DNA of 64,000 bases from Curvivirga sp965219885 (GTDB lineage Bacteria > Pseudomonadota > Alphaproteobacteria > UBA8366 > Aestuariispiraceae), in assembly GCF_965219885.1 (NCBI RefSeq), contig NZ_CBDCOT010000009.1:186001-250000 (forward strand). Reading direction: 5' to 3'. The position numbers and the translations under genes were made by a program. Under the pieces are notes generated by a model. That model was not told the origin of the DNA, ran no database searches, and saw only the letters and a program-made list of their open reading frames with translations. This document shows, piece by piece, positions 34,542 to 42,764 of this stretch. Each line of letters opens with the position of its first letter. Position 1 is the first letter of the stretch.

Positions 34542-35339
34542 ATGATTGAAGCCAAACATATTCTTACAGATGATAGTTTAAAACTGGATGGCATAAACCA
34601 TGGTTTTTTCACGCGTGGTGGTGGCATCAGTGAAGGTATCTATAAAGGACTAAACTGCGGTAGTGGTTCCAATGACAATCCTGATAAAGTTCAAGAAAAC
34701 CGTAATCGTGTTGCAGGCAAATTAAAGGTGGCTTCCGGCCATCTTTTAAGCCTTTATCAAATTCATTCCGCTGAGGTCGTGACAATTGATAGTAAACCTG
34801 ATCTAGAGGTATGGAACAGTATGCAACGTCCAAAAGCCGACGGCTTTGCGACAAAACGCGATGATATAGCACTTGGTATCCTCACCGCAGATTGCGGTCC
34901 TGTTCTTTTCGCGGACGAAAAAGCATCCGTGATTGGTGCCTGCCATGCAGGCTGGAAAGGCGCTATTGGCGGGGTTATGGAGAATACTGTGAACGCCATG
35001 GAAAAACTGGGTGCTAATCGCAGCAATATCAAGGCTGTTTTAGGCCCCTGCATTCATCAACATTCTTATGAAGTCGGTTCCGAATTCGTTGTTGAGTTTG
35101 TTACAGCCGATTCAGGTAACACAAAATATTTCAGCCCTAGTGAACGTCCTCGCCATTCTATGTTTGATCTTCCCAGCTTTATTCTAGACAAACTTGCAAC
35201 TCTTAATCTGGCTTCTTTTACAAAATTGGATTGGGATACTAGAGAAAACGAAGACTTGTTTTATAGCTATCGTCGCACCACTTTAGCAAAAGAACCCGAC
35301 TATGGTCGCCAAATCTCAGCGATTTCACTCGCAAAATAG
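34542..35339 (+). CDS. pgeF: Multicopper-type purine nucleoside phosphorylase/peptidoglycan editing factor (YfiH/LACC1 family)
   Basis: A 265-residue protein from ATG 34542. The Cys/His set of the family is present: GILTADCGPVLFAD, ACHAGWKGAIGGVMENTV and LGPCIHQHSYEVG. E. coli YfiH removes wrongly added L-Ser from UDP-MurNAc peptides, and related proteins act as zinc-dependent purine nucleoside enzymes; older notes call it a laccase-domain polyphenol oxidase. It is 6 bp after midA, and a tiny ORF follows 11 bp after its stop. Confidence 0.92.
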   Translation: MIEAKHILTDDSLKLDGINHGFFTRGGGISEGIYKGLNCGSGSNDNPDKVQENRNRVAGKLKVASGHLLSLYQIHSAEVVTIDSKPDLEVWNSMQRPKADGFATKRDDIALGILTADCGPVLFADEKASVIGACHAGWKGAIGGVMENTVNAMEKLGANRSNIKAVLGPCIHQHSYEVGSEFVVEFVTADSGNTKYFSPSERPRHSMFDLPSFILDKLATLNLASFTKLDWDTRENEDLFYSYRRTTLAKEPDYGRQISAISLAK

Positions 35340-35350
35340 AGGATCAATTT

Positions 35351-35422
35351 ATGCCTTGGCTAATCCAGTTATTTGCTTTTTTCTTTCTAGCAATGATCGC
35401 AGGATGCTTCTTCGTTGTTTAA
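35351..35422 (+). CDS. Possible 23-residue lipoprotein-like peptide
   Basis: A short ORF, 23 codons plus stop, with AGAGGA seven bases before its ATG. The peptide is almost wholly hydrophobic and contains LAMIAGC, a lipobox with Cys19, leaving a mature end of only CFFVV. Its last codons overlap the TTG start of the next lipoprotein gene by 8 bp, so translation of the second gene may depend on it. It could equally be a leader peptide with no function of its own. Only start, spacing and lipobox support it. Confidence 0.45.
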   Translation: MPWLIQLFAFFFLAMIAGCFFVV

Positions 35423-36263
35423 ACATTTCCTTGCGATACTGTGCGTTTTCATGATTGCAGCTTGCGGTGAAATCCCTCGCCCGTATAAAGCGCAAACTGA
35501 AAATGAAAAACTTTCCAACATCTTAATTATTCCTGATGATGCCCGTGGTATCTATTATCAAACAAGTGATAATGAAGACGATCAACGCTTTGCATTTTTC
35601 CTGATGGAACGTCTGGCAGAATATAATATCCCAGTCACGCAAACGGATAGCCTTGATATGGGTTATCATTTATCCGGCAGCATTGTGCATAAAGAGAGAG
35701 AAATACGGTATGTCTGGGACTTCTTCGACAATGAATATGATGAATTAAGCACCAAAGAAACTGTCATCCCTATACTGGAGGATGTTTCAAAAGAAGCGAT
35801 AGAAAAACGCCTTGCAGATCAAATAGCCCTAGAAATTGCTATCACCTTAAAGCCCGATGTGATTGACGCCATCAACAAACAACAAAATCTTAATAATATA
35901 AGTGTTAAATTATTGAGGATAGCAGGCGCGCCCGGTGACGGTAATGTTGCCCTAAAACGCAATATCATCTCGATCTTGAAAAAAGCGCGTATCAAAATTG
36001 TAGAGGACACCGCCCGTGCAGATCTGGTTATTTCTGGCGCTATTCTCGTTAAACAGTTAGACGAAACCCAAGACCAAGTGCGGATTGATTGGCTTTTTCA
36101 AGACCATCTTGGAAATGAATTGCGAAGCATAAAGCAGCAAAATAATATCCCTCATGGCCAACTGAACGAACGTTGGGGCGATACAGCATATATCATTGCT
36201 GTTGGGGTTGTTCAGGATGCTGCATTAACGTTAGATGAACTTCTATTACAAAGAGCAAATTAG
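35415..36263 (+). CDS. Lipoprotein of unknown function
   Basis: A 282-residue protein with a short lipoprotein signal: FLAILCVFMIAAC, with Cys17 the likely lipidated residue. The only start giving this signal is TTG at 35415, inside the end of the tiny upstream ORF; the ATG at 35451 would remove most of the signal. The mature part shows two similar halves with a strand-rich LVISGAI and YHLSGSIVH pattern, reminiscent of periplasmic domains, but I recognise no family. The preceding lgt-midA-pgeF genes and 11-bp gap suggest it is the end of the same operon. Confidence 0.75.
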   Translation: MFKHFLAILCVFMIAACGEIPRPYKAQTENEKLSNILIIPDDARGIYYQTSDNEDDQRFAFFLMERLAEYNIPVTQTDSLDMGYHLSGSIVHKEREIRYVWDFFDNEYDELSTKETVIPILEDVSKEAIEKRLADQIALEIAITLKPDVIDAINKQQNLNNISVKLLRIAGAPGDGNVALKRNIISILKKARIKIVEDTARADLVISGAILVKQLDETQDQVRIDWLFQDHLGNELRSIKQQNNIPHGQLNERWGDTAYIIAVGVVQDAALTLDELLLQRAN

Positions 36264-36383
36264 TCACATTCGAACTATAATTTTCCTAACCGTCAAAAAG
36301 ATTCACTTTTTCATCTGAATCAGCACGAAGAGTCGTTTACAAATTATCCTCATCTTTGCTATAGGAGGACTCGGAATTTGCAG

Positions 36384-36429
36384 TGATCCAGCATTGTTGA
36401 TAATGCATCAGGCATTTTCGTCAGGATCA
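36384..36429 (+). other. Inverted-repeat structure in the prs upstream region
   Basis: Between the lipoprotein stop and prs are 224 bp without a gene. Inside lie nested repeats: TGATCC (36384-36389)/GGATCA (36424-36429) around GCATT/AATGC (36391-36406, 6-nt loop). This could be a leader structure or chance; no regulatory family is recognised. Confidence 0.25.
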
Positions 36430-36487
36430 AAACCTAGGCACCTGCCCGTTGAAGTAGCTGCCCTACTAAATAAAGAGTGATACTTTC

Positions 36488-37423
36488 ATGAAAATCCTCT
36501 CTGGTAACGCCAACCGCCCTCTTGCTGAATCCATCTCTGCCTATCTAGGTGTACCTCTTACAAAAGCTTCTATCCGTCGTTTCTCCGACATGGAAATCTT
36601 TGTAGAGATCCTGGAAAATGTACGTGGCGAAGATGTATTTGTTGTTCAGCCAACAAGTTTCCCAACCAACGATAACTTCATGGAATTGTTGGTAATGATT
36701 GATGCTTTAAAACGTGGCTCTGCCCGTCGTATTACAGCTGTGATCCCTTACTTCGGTTATGCCCGTCAGGATCGTAAAACCGGACCTCGCACACCAATTT
36801 CTGCAAAATTAGTTGCAAACCTGATCGAGACAGCAGGTGCGGATCGTGTTTTAACCATCGATTTGCACGCAGGACAAATTCAAGGTTTCTTCGATATCCC
36901 GACAGATAACTTATTTGCATTACCTGTTTTGCACACACATTTGAAAAGCCAGCTTTCAGAAGATGATACGCCGTTGGTTGTATCCCCGGATGTTGGTGGT
37001 GTTGTACGTGCACGCGCTTTGGCAAAACGTTTGGATTGCGACTTGGCAATCATCGATAAACGTCGTGAAAAAGCGGGTGTCTCCGAAGTCATGAATATTA
37101 TCGGTGACCCGGAAGGTCGCAGCTGTATCTTGATTGACGATATTGTTGATAGTGCTGGTACATTATGTAATGCAGCCAAAGCATTGAAAGATGCTGGCGC
37201 GAAATCTGTGAGTGCTTATGTAACCCATGGTGTTTTATCAGGTGGTGCGGTTGCCCGCGTGGCATCCTCTCCATTAGAAGCATTGGTTGTTACAGATTCT
37301 ATTCAAGCCACTGAAGCGATGCGTGCTAGCCATAATATTCAACAAGTTCCTGTTGCTCCATTATTGGCTGAAGCAATTAAACGCATTTATGAAGAAAAAT
37401 CTGTCTCTTCTCTTTTCGAATAA
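36488..37423 (+). CDS. prs: Ribose-phosphate pyrophosphokinase (PRPP synthase)
   Basis: Makes PRPP from ribose 5-phosphate and ATP for nucleotide, His, Trp and NAD synthesis. The 311-residue class I enzyme has the N-terminal SGNANRPLAESI, RFSDMEIFVEI, the PYFGYARQDRK catalytic region, the flexible loop DVGGVVRARALAKRL and the PRPP-binding ILIDDIVDSAGTLCNAA. It ends in a clear terminator, so it is transcribed on its own. Confidence 0.98.
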   Translation: MKILSGNANRPLAESISAYLGVPLTKASIRRFSDMEIFVEILENVRGEDVFVVQPTSFPTNDNFMELLVMIDALKRGSARRITAVIPYFGYARQDRKTGPRTPISAKLVANLIETAGADRVLTIDLHAGQIQGFFDIPTDNLFALPVLHTHLKSQLSEDDTPLVVSPDVGGVVRARALAKRLDCDLAIIDKRREKAGVSEVMNIIGDPEGRSCILIDDIVDSAGTLCNAAKALKDAGAKSVSAYVTHGVLSGGAVARVASSPLEALVVTDSIQATEAMRASHNIQQVPVAPLLAEAIKRIYEEKSVSSLFE

Positions 37424-37453
37424 GGCAGTATTTTCCTTCTACGAAAATATTCA

Positions 37454-37480
37454 GGGTCGCATTCTAATGCGGCCCTTTTT
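37454..37480 (+). terminator. Rho-independent terminator after prs
   Basis: A 9-bp stem GGGTCGCAT/ATGCGGCCC with one T-G wobble and a 4-nt loop, followed by TTTTT, 31 bp after the prs stop. Confidence 0.88.
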
Positions 37481-37636
37481 ATATATGGGTATTAAACAAA
37501 TTAAGGTTGCATTTTGCCCGACTTTTCCTTATAAGCCGCGCCATGGTCTAACACCCCTGGAGGTTGGACCTTAAACCTAAGGGTAATTTTATAAAATATG
37601 CCCTATGTTTTAACACTCATTTATTAGGAGATTTCC

Positions 37637-38269
37637 ATGAGTGATATTTCTGTGATCCCAGCTGTCAAGCGGGAACGAGCAGGTAAGGGGGCAGCTCGCG
37701 CTATCCGTCGTGAAGGCCTCGTACCATGTGTAATTTACGGTGACAACAAAGACCCATCTATGGTGTCTGTTGATCCACGTGTAATCTGGAAAGGTCTAGA
37801 AAGCGGCCACTTCTTCTCTACTGTTTATACAGTTGACGTTGAAGGTGGTTCTAAAGAAAAAGCTTTGGTTCGCGACGTTCAGTTCCACCCAGTTTCTGAT
37901 CAAGTATTGCACGTTGATTTCGTGCGTGCTGGTAAAAACACAACACTTCACGTATCCGTTCCTGTTGTTTTCTTGAACGAAGATTCCTGTGAAGGTGTTA
38001 AAGCGGGCGGTATCATCAGCTACGTACGTCACGAAGTTGAAGTTATCTGTGCTGCAACAGACGTTCCTTCTGAATTCACACTTGATTTGGCGACAGCTCA
38101 AGTTGGCGATACAATCCGTATCTCCGATATTGATATGCCAAAAGGTGTTACCTCTGCAATTACCGACCGTGATCCAGTTGTTGTGAATATCGCAGCACCT
38201 AAAGGCGCGGCTTCTGCTGATGATGCAGAAGAAGAAGGTGAAGCAGAAGAAGCTGCATCTGAAGAGTAA
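37637..38269 (+). CDS. rplY: 50S ribosomal protein L25/general stress protein Ctc
   Basis: A 210-residue long-form L25, which binds 5S rRNA. The N-terminal L25 domain has RERAGKGAARAIRREGLVPCVIYG and VRDVQFHPVSDQVLHVDF; a C-terminal beta domain (TL5/CTC) follows from about residue 95, and the last 20 residues are acidic (EEEGEAEEAASEE). TTAGGAGAT precedes the ATG. It is 6 bp upstream of pth, the standard rplY-pth pairing, and ychF follows. Confidence 0.97.
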   Translation: MSDISVIPAVKRERAGKGAARAIRREGLVPCVIYGDNKDPSMVSVDPRVIWKGLESGHFFSTVYTVDVEGGSKEKALVRDVQFHPVSDQVLHVDFVRAGKNTTLHVSVPVVFLNEDSCEGVKAGGIISYVRHEVEVICAATDVPSEFTLDLATAQVGDTIRISDIDMPKGVTSAITDRDPVVVNIAAPKGAASADDAEEEGEAEEAASEE

Positions 38270-38275
38270 GACTTT

Positions 38276-39028
38276 ATGTTGTTGCTGGTTGGTTTGGGCA
38301 ATCCTGGCCCGAAATATGAAAACAACCGCCACAATATCGGTTTTATGGCGGTGGACGAACTCGTTCGCCGCCATTCTTCTTTTGGCCCTTGGAAATCTCG
38401 TTTCCAAGGTATGGTTTCCGAAGGTCGTATCGGAACAGAGAAAGTTCTGCTTCTCAAGCCGCATACATATATGAATAATTCAGGCCAAGCTGTTGGCGAA
38501 GCCATGCGTTTCTACAAATTGGAATCGCAAGACGTCTTTGTCATTTATGATGAACTGGATATTCAGCCTGGCCGTTTAAAAGTAAAATTTGCAGGCGGCC
38601 ATGGTGGGCATAATGGTCTACGTAGCATGGATGCCCATATCGGCAAAGATTATACTCGCATTCGTTTAGGGATAGGTCATCCCGGTGATAAAAATAAAGT
38701 TTCCAATTATGTGTTGGGTGACTTTGGAAAACAGGATCGCGATCTGATTAATAGACAGATTGATGCAGTAATTGATGCGTTACCAGAGTTACTAGAGGCA
38801 GAAGATATCAATAAAGGCAGCGGGAAATTCATGACCAAAGTTAGTGTCATTATGAATCCACCTGCCAATCAAAAGAAATCAGAAACAAAAGATGCGTTGG
38901 CTGCTGCAAAAAATAGCGCCCCTCAAAAAGTTTCACCTCAACAAAAACAAACAGAAGAGGCTAAACCTACCTTATCCGGTTTAGCCGCGGCTTTTCAAAA
39001 AGCAAAAGACAAGTTAAATAATTCATAA
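38276..39028 (+). CDS. pth: Peptidyl-tRNA hydrolase with C-terminal extension
   Basis: Releases peptides from peptidyl-tRNA that falls off ribosomes. The catalytic domain (1 to about 190) has VGLGNPGPKYENNRHNIGFM with the active His, KPHTYMNNSG, and GGHGGHNGLRSMDAHIGKDYTRIRLGIGHPG. About 60 further residues rich in Lys, Gln, Ala and Pro follow, ending in a short helix (LSGLAAAFQKAKDKL). Such tails are common in alphaproteobacteria and are probably disordered. Confidence 0.97.
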   Translation: MLLLVGLGNPGPKYENNRHNIGFMAVDELVRRHSSFGPWKSRFQGMVSEGRIGTEKVLLLKPHTYMNNSGQAVGEAMRFYKLESQDVFVIYDELDIQPGRLKVKFAGGHGGHNGLRSMDAHIGKDYTRIRLGIGHPGDKNKVSNYVLGDFGKQDRDLINRQIDAVIDALPELLEAEDINKGSGKFMTKVSVIMNPPANQKKSETKDALAAAKNSAPQKVSPQQKQTEEAKPTLSGLAAAFQKAKDKLNNS

Positions 39029-39095
39029 ATGAGCTGGGCCAATTGGCTCCTGTACAGAGATTATGCTCTGTCCTAATCAATAAAGGATCAAAACC

Positions 39096-40196
39096 ATGGG
39101 TTTTAATTGCGGTATTGTTGGTCTTCCAAATGTTGGTAAATCTACGCTTTTCAACGCATTAACACAAACACAAGCAGCTGAATCTGCAAACTATCCTTTC
39201 TGTACGATTGAGCCGAACACAGGTCGTGTATCTGTACCGGACATTCGTTTGGACAAGCTAGCGGCTTTAGCAGGGTCCCAAAAAGTAATCCCAACACAAT
39301 TAGAATTTGTAGACATCGCCGGTCTTGTAAAGGGTGCCTCAAAAGGTGAAGGTCTAGGCAACCAGTTCCTTGGAAATATTCGTGAAGTAGATGCAATTTG
39401 CCATGTTTTACGTTGCTTTGAAGATGGCGATATTACACATGTGGATGGTTCTGTTGATCCGATCCGCGATGCGGATGTGGTTGAAACTGAATTGATGCTC
39501 TCCGACATGGAAAGCCTTGAAAAACGTGTCGCAAACCTAACTAAGAAACTACGTGGTGGCGATAAAGAAGCAAAAGCTGATATCGAATTAATGGAACGTT
39601 GTCTGGACGTTCTTCGCGACGGTAAACCTGTACGTGCTATGGAAATTGACGAAGATGAAAAACCACGTCTAAAACGCATGCAACTTATCACATCTAAACC
39701 TGTTCTTTATGTATGTAATGTAGAGGAAGATTCTGCGTCAGAAGGTAATGAGTTGTCCGCCAAGGTTGCAGCATGGGCAGAAGAACAAGGTTGTGGTTCT
39801 GTTGTTATTTCTGCAGCGATCGAAGCTGAAATTGCGCAAATGGAAACAGAAGAAGAAAAATCTGAATTTTTGGCAGATCTAGGCTTGGAAGAAACAGGTC
39901 TGGCTCGTGTCATCCGCGCAGGTTATCAACTTCTTGATCAAATCACCTTCTTCACTGTCGGTCCGAAAGAAGCACGCGCATGGAACGTGAAAAACGGCGC
40001 AACGGCACCAAATGCTGCTGGCGTGATTCATACCGATTTTGAACGTGGCTTTATCTGCGCTGAAACAACTGCTTATAACGACTATATCGATGCAGGTAGC
40101 GAAGCCGCAGTAAAAGAAGCTGGTAAAATGCGTCTGGAAGGCAAAGAATACCTCGCGAAAGATGGTGACATCTTTAACTTCCGTTTTAACGTGTAA
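39096..40196 (+). CDS. ychF: Redox-regulated ATPase YchF
   Basis: An Obg-related P-loop enzyme that prefers ATP, linked to ribosome function and oxidative stress. The 366-residue protein begins GFNCGIVGLPNVGKSTLFNALT, has DIAGLVKGASKGEGLGNQFL and VCNVEEDS in place of the NKxD motif, which explains the relaxed nucleotide preference, and a C-terminal TGS domain ending GDIFNFRFNV. It follows pth by 67 bp, the usual order. Confidence 0.98.
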   Translation: MGFNCGIVGLPNVGKSTLFNALTQTQAAESANYPFCTIEPNTGRVSVPDIRLDKLAALAGSQKVIPTQLEFVDIAGLVKGASKGEGLGNQFLGNIREVDAICHVLRCFEDGDITHVDGSVDPIRDADVVETELMLSDMESLEKRVANLTKKLRGGDKEAKADIELMERCLDVLRDGKPVRAMEIDEDEKPRLKRMQLITSKPVLYVCNVEEDSASEGNELSAKVAAWAEEQGCGSVVISAAIEAEIAQMETEEEKSEFLADLGLEETGLARVIRAGYQLLDQITFFTVGPKEARAWNVKNGATAPNAAGVIHTDFERGFICAETTAYNDYIDAGSEAAVKEAGKMRLEGKEYLAKDGDIFNFRFNV

Positions 40197-40218
40197 GAAT
40201 GTAAAGATACCAAATTAA

Positions 40219-42081
40219 ATGCAGTATCGTCCTGAAATAGATGGCTTACGTGCTATAGCAGTAATTCCAGTCATCTTATTTCACGCTGGCTTTCAAATTT
40301 TCAGCGGTGGTTATGTTGGTGTTGATATCTTCTTTGTTATCAGTGGCTATCTAATCACCTCTATTTTGTTGAAGGAACTCGAACAGGGCGATTTTTCTAT
40401 TCTACGTTTTTATGAACGTCGCGCAAAGCGAATCCTACCTGCACTTGTTGCGGTTTCTCTTTCAATTCTAATATTTGGATATTTCTTCACATTACCATTC
40501 AAATTAGAAGAAATATCTAAGACAATTATCGCTGTAGGCCTCTTTGTCTCTAACATCTTCTTTTGGACCGAAGTTAATTATTTTGCCCGGTCTGCCGAGG
40601 AAAACCCACTGCTTCATACCTGGAGCCTGGCGATCGAAGAACAGTTCTATCTTATCTTTCCAATATTCCTTCTGCTGGTTTGGCGTTTTCGAAAACAATG
40701 GGCGTTATGGCTTATCATTCTAGGCACTTTGAGTAGTTTTGCCATTGCTGAATATGGTTGGCGGTTTAATCCCGTTGCAAATTTTTACCTAGCCCCCACT
40801 CGCGCATGGGAATTACTGATAGGCTGCATTTGTGCATTTATGTTACATAGGAAGAATATCACAGGGCATAATTCATTAGCTCTCATTGGCTTCATTTGTA
40901 TCATCCTGTCTATCTTCTTATATGATAAGACAACACCTTTCCCATCCGTCTATACCCTATTGCCAGTGATCGGAACCGCTTTAATTATTCTGTATGCAAA
41001 AAGCGATACCATTATCTCCAAATTCCTCTCTCTGAAAGCTTTTGTAGCTATTGGATTGGTTAGCTATAGCGCATATTTGTGGCATCAACCTATATTTGCT
41101 TTTGCACGCATTTTATCACCGAGTCATCTTACAGATTTCGCAATTACTTTGTTGATTGTATTAACTTTCGTCCTTGCTGTTCTTAGCTGGAAATATATTG
41201 AGCAGCCCTTTAGATCAAAAGAGTACCGTTTAACACAACGGTCCACATTAACACTTTCAATCACAAGCTTACTATTTTTGATTTGCCTTGGAGCAGCTGG
41301 ATATTACTCGAAAGGTGCCCTCCACCGCTTCCATGTTGAAGATCAATATCTAGCGTCGTTAAATTACGTGGAGGAAGGAAAATATGTTGATAAACAGTTT
41401 AACATACTTTCCGAACAATCTTTCCCTGAAGAAAACACTAAACAAAATATTCTTATTATCGGGGATAGCTATGCTAAAGATTTCGTAAATATGCTTTATG
41501 AAAATAATTACGAACGAAGTGTAAATATTGTGACATATACAATACCTGGTAATTGTGGAAACCTTTACACCAATCGTGATATCTCGCATTTTCAAAGTCA
41601 TGATTGCTATCTCCATCCAGGGTATAAAGATAAGAAACTTATACAGTTAACCCAAAAGGCCGATTATATATTTTTAGTCTCTTCCTGGGCACAATGGCAC
41701 CTCCCCTATTTGCAGGAAACCTACGATAATCTTGATGCGATCACAGATGCCGATATCGTGCTCGCTACTACAAAAGGATTTGGGCATATTAACCCACAAG
41801 AGCTTTTATATATGCCGAAAACAAAACGATCGAGTTTTCGGCAAAAAGCTCCGGATGACGTGAATAAATTGAACGAATTTATAAAAAAACTAGATATTCC
41901 ATATATTTTAGATATTCCCGAATTTGTTTGCGATTCAACAAATTCATGTCCAATCTTTGATACACAAAACCGCCTAATATCATACGATGGAGGCCACCTA
42001 ACAAAATATGGCGCCCTATATATAGGCGCCCGACTTCGCCAATCACCGATCATGATTGATGCATTTAATTTGAAGCCATGA
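40219..42081 (+). CDS. OafA/YrhL-type acyltransferase with C-terminal SGNH domain
   Basis: A 620-residue membrane protein. Residues 1 to about 375 form an acyltransferase-3 domain of roughly ten helices: the start YRPEIDGLRAIAVIPVILFHAGF carries the conserved His, with GGYVGVDIFFVISGYLI, RFYERRAKRILP and HTWSLAIEEQFYLIFPI. The C-terminal periplasmic part has the SGNH catalytic GDS (Gly415-Asp416-Ser417) and DGGHLTKYGA with the Asp-x-x-His pair. Such fusions O-acetylate surface polysaccharides or peptidoglycan. The target is unknown; the WecA/FlaA1-like glycan is one candidate. It overlaps the convergent paiB-like gene by 17 bp. Confidence 0.93.
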   Translation: MQYRPEIDGLRAIAVIPVILFHAGFQIFSGGYVGVDIFFVISGYLITSILLKELEQGDFSILRFYERRAKRILPALVAVSLSILIFGYFFTLPFKLEEISKTIIAVGLFVSNIFFWTEVNYFARSAEENPLLHTWSLAIEEQFYLIFPIFLLLVWRFRKQWALWLIILGTLSSFAIAEYGWRFNPVANFYLAPTRAWELLIGCICAFMLHRKNITGHNSLALIGFICIILSIFLYDKTTPFPSVYTLLPVIGTALIILYAKSDTIISKFLSLKAFVAIGLVSYSAYLWHQPIFAFARILSPSHLTDFAITLLIVLTFVLAVLSWKYIEQPFRSKEYRLTQRSTLTLSITSLLFLICLGAAGYYSKGALHRFHVEDQYLASLNYVEEGKYVDKQFNILSEQSFPEENTKQNILIIGDSYAKDFVNMLYENNYERSVNIVTYTIPGNCGNLYTNRDISHFQSHDCYLHPGYKDKKLIQLTQKADYIFLVSSWAQWHLPYLQETYDNLDAITDADIVLATTKGFGHINPQELLYMPKTKRSSFRQKAPDDVNKLNEFIKKLDIPYILDIPEFVCDSTNSCPIFDTQNRLISYDGGHLTKYGALYIGARLRQSPIMIDAFNLKP

Positions 42082-42679
42082 GATTGCTAATTTCCTGAAC
42101 CAACGCAGGCTCCGTTCCTTGTTCCTTCAGGACAGATAGTACGGAATTTTGATCCAACTCAGATTTATTCTGGTTCAGTTTCAGCTTACACTGAATATCC
42201 GACATCTCCATTTTAAAACAGACAATTCCACGTTTTAGTGCTTCATATTTTTTGGGATCCACCTTCGATGGTTTCCATCCTGCGGCACCTTCATATTGGG
42301 CTGATATTTTTTCCATAAGACTATTAATCTCATCCATCTCTTCGATAAGCTGGATGACACCTGTTACATGAACAGTCGCATAAGCCCAAGTCGGCACCTG
42401 ATCTTCATTTTGATACCAACGTGGAGAAATATAACCATGCGCACCTTGGAAGATCACTGTATGTGCCACCTCATTATCAAATCGCTTCCAGTGTTTATTT
42501 GGACGAGCTAAATGCCCTAATAAAACATTACCATCTCTCAAAAATGGAAGATGTGTAACATAAGGCATATCTTCCGTCACACTAACATGTGGCGACACTA
42601 GTGTAGCAAAGCCATATTGATCGATAATCTCATATGCCTTTTCAACACTATCCTCTTTAAAATGGGATGGAATATACAT
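42065..42679 (-). CDS. PaiB-family FMN-binding protein
   Basis: A 204-residue protein of the PaiB family (putative FMN-binding transcriptional regulator). It begins MYIPSHFKEDSVEKAYEIIDQYGFATLVS, followed by THLPFL, LLGHLARPNKHWK, FQGAHGYISPRWY and VPTWAYATVHVTG, all typical. Bacillus PaiB was reported as a negative regulator of sporulation and degradative-enzyme genes, but most members are uncharacterised flavoproteins. It overlaps the acyltransferase gene by 17 bp tail to tail. Confidence 0.9.
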   Translation of the reverse strand: MYIPSHFKEDSVEKAYEIIDQYGFATLVSPHVSVTEDMPYVTHLPFLRDGNVLLGHLARPNKHWKRFDNEVAHTVIFQGAHGYISPRWYQNEDQVPTWAYATVHVTGVIQLIEEMDEINSLMEKISAQYEGAAGWKPSKVDPKKYEALKRGIVCFKMEMSDIQCKLKLNQNKSELDQNSVLSVLKEQGTEPALVQEISNLMASN

Positions 42680-42710
42680 GACTGCCTCCTAGATTTTCAT
42701 CGCACCATAA

Positions 42711-42743
42711 AAAAATGGCCCTTCCCAAGGAAGAGCCATTTTC
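42711..42743 (-). terminator. Rho-independent terminator after the chemoreceptor gene
   Basis: On the minus strand a stem AAATGGCTCTTCC/GGAAGGGCCATTT, with one U-G wobble and a 3-nt loop, runs into a T-rich tract, about 22 bp after the stop at 42765. Confidence 0.85.
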
Positions 42744-42764
42744 ACCAAACGGAGAGAGCCACTT

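Noticed and set aside
37796..38464. 222-residue minus-strand ORF
   Set aside because: Antisense to rplY and pth; Cys/Phe/Asn-rich composition of a shadow frame, and no start signals.
39191..39691. 166-residue minus-strand ORF
   Set aside because: Antisense shadow of ychF; Ser/Arg-rich translation.
39096..40196. Missing NKxD motif in YchF as a sign of decay
   Set aside because: YchF proteins naturally have a changed G4 motif and use ATP.
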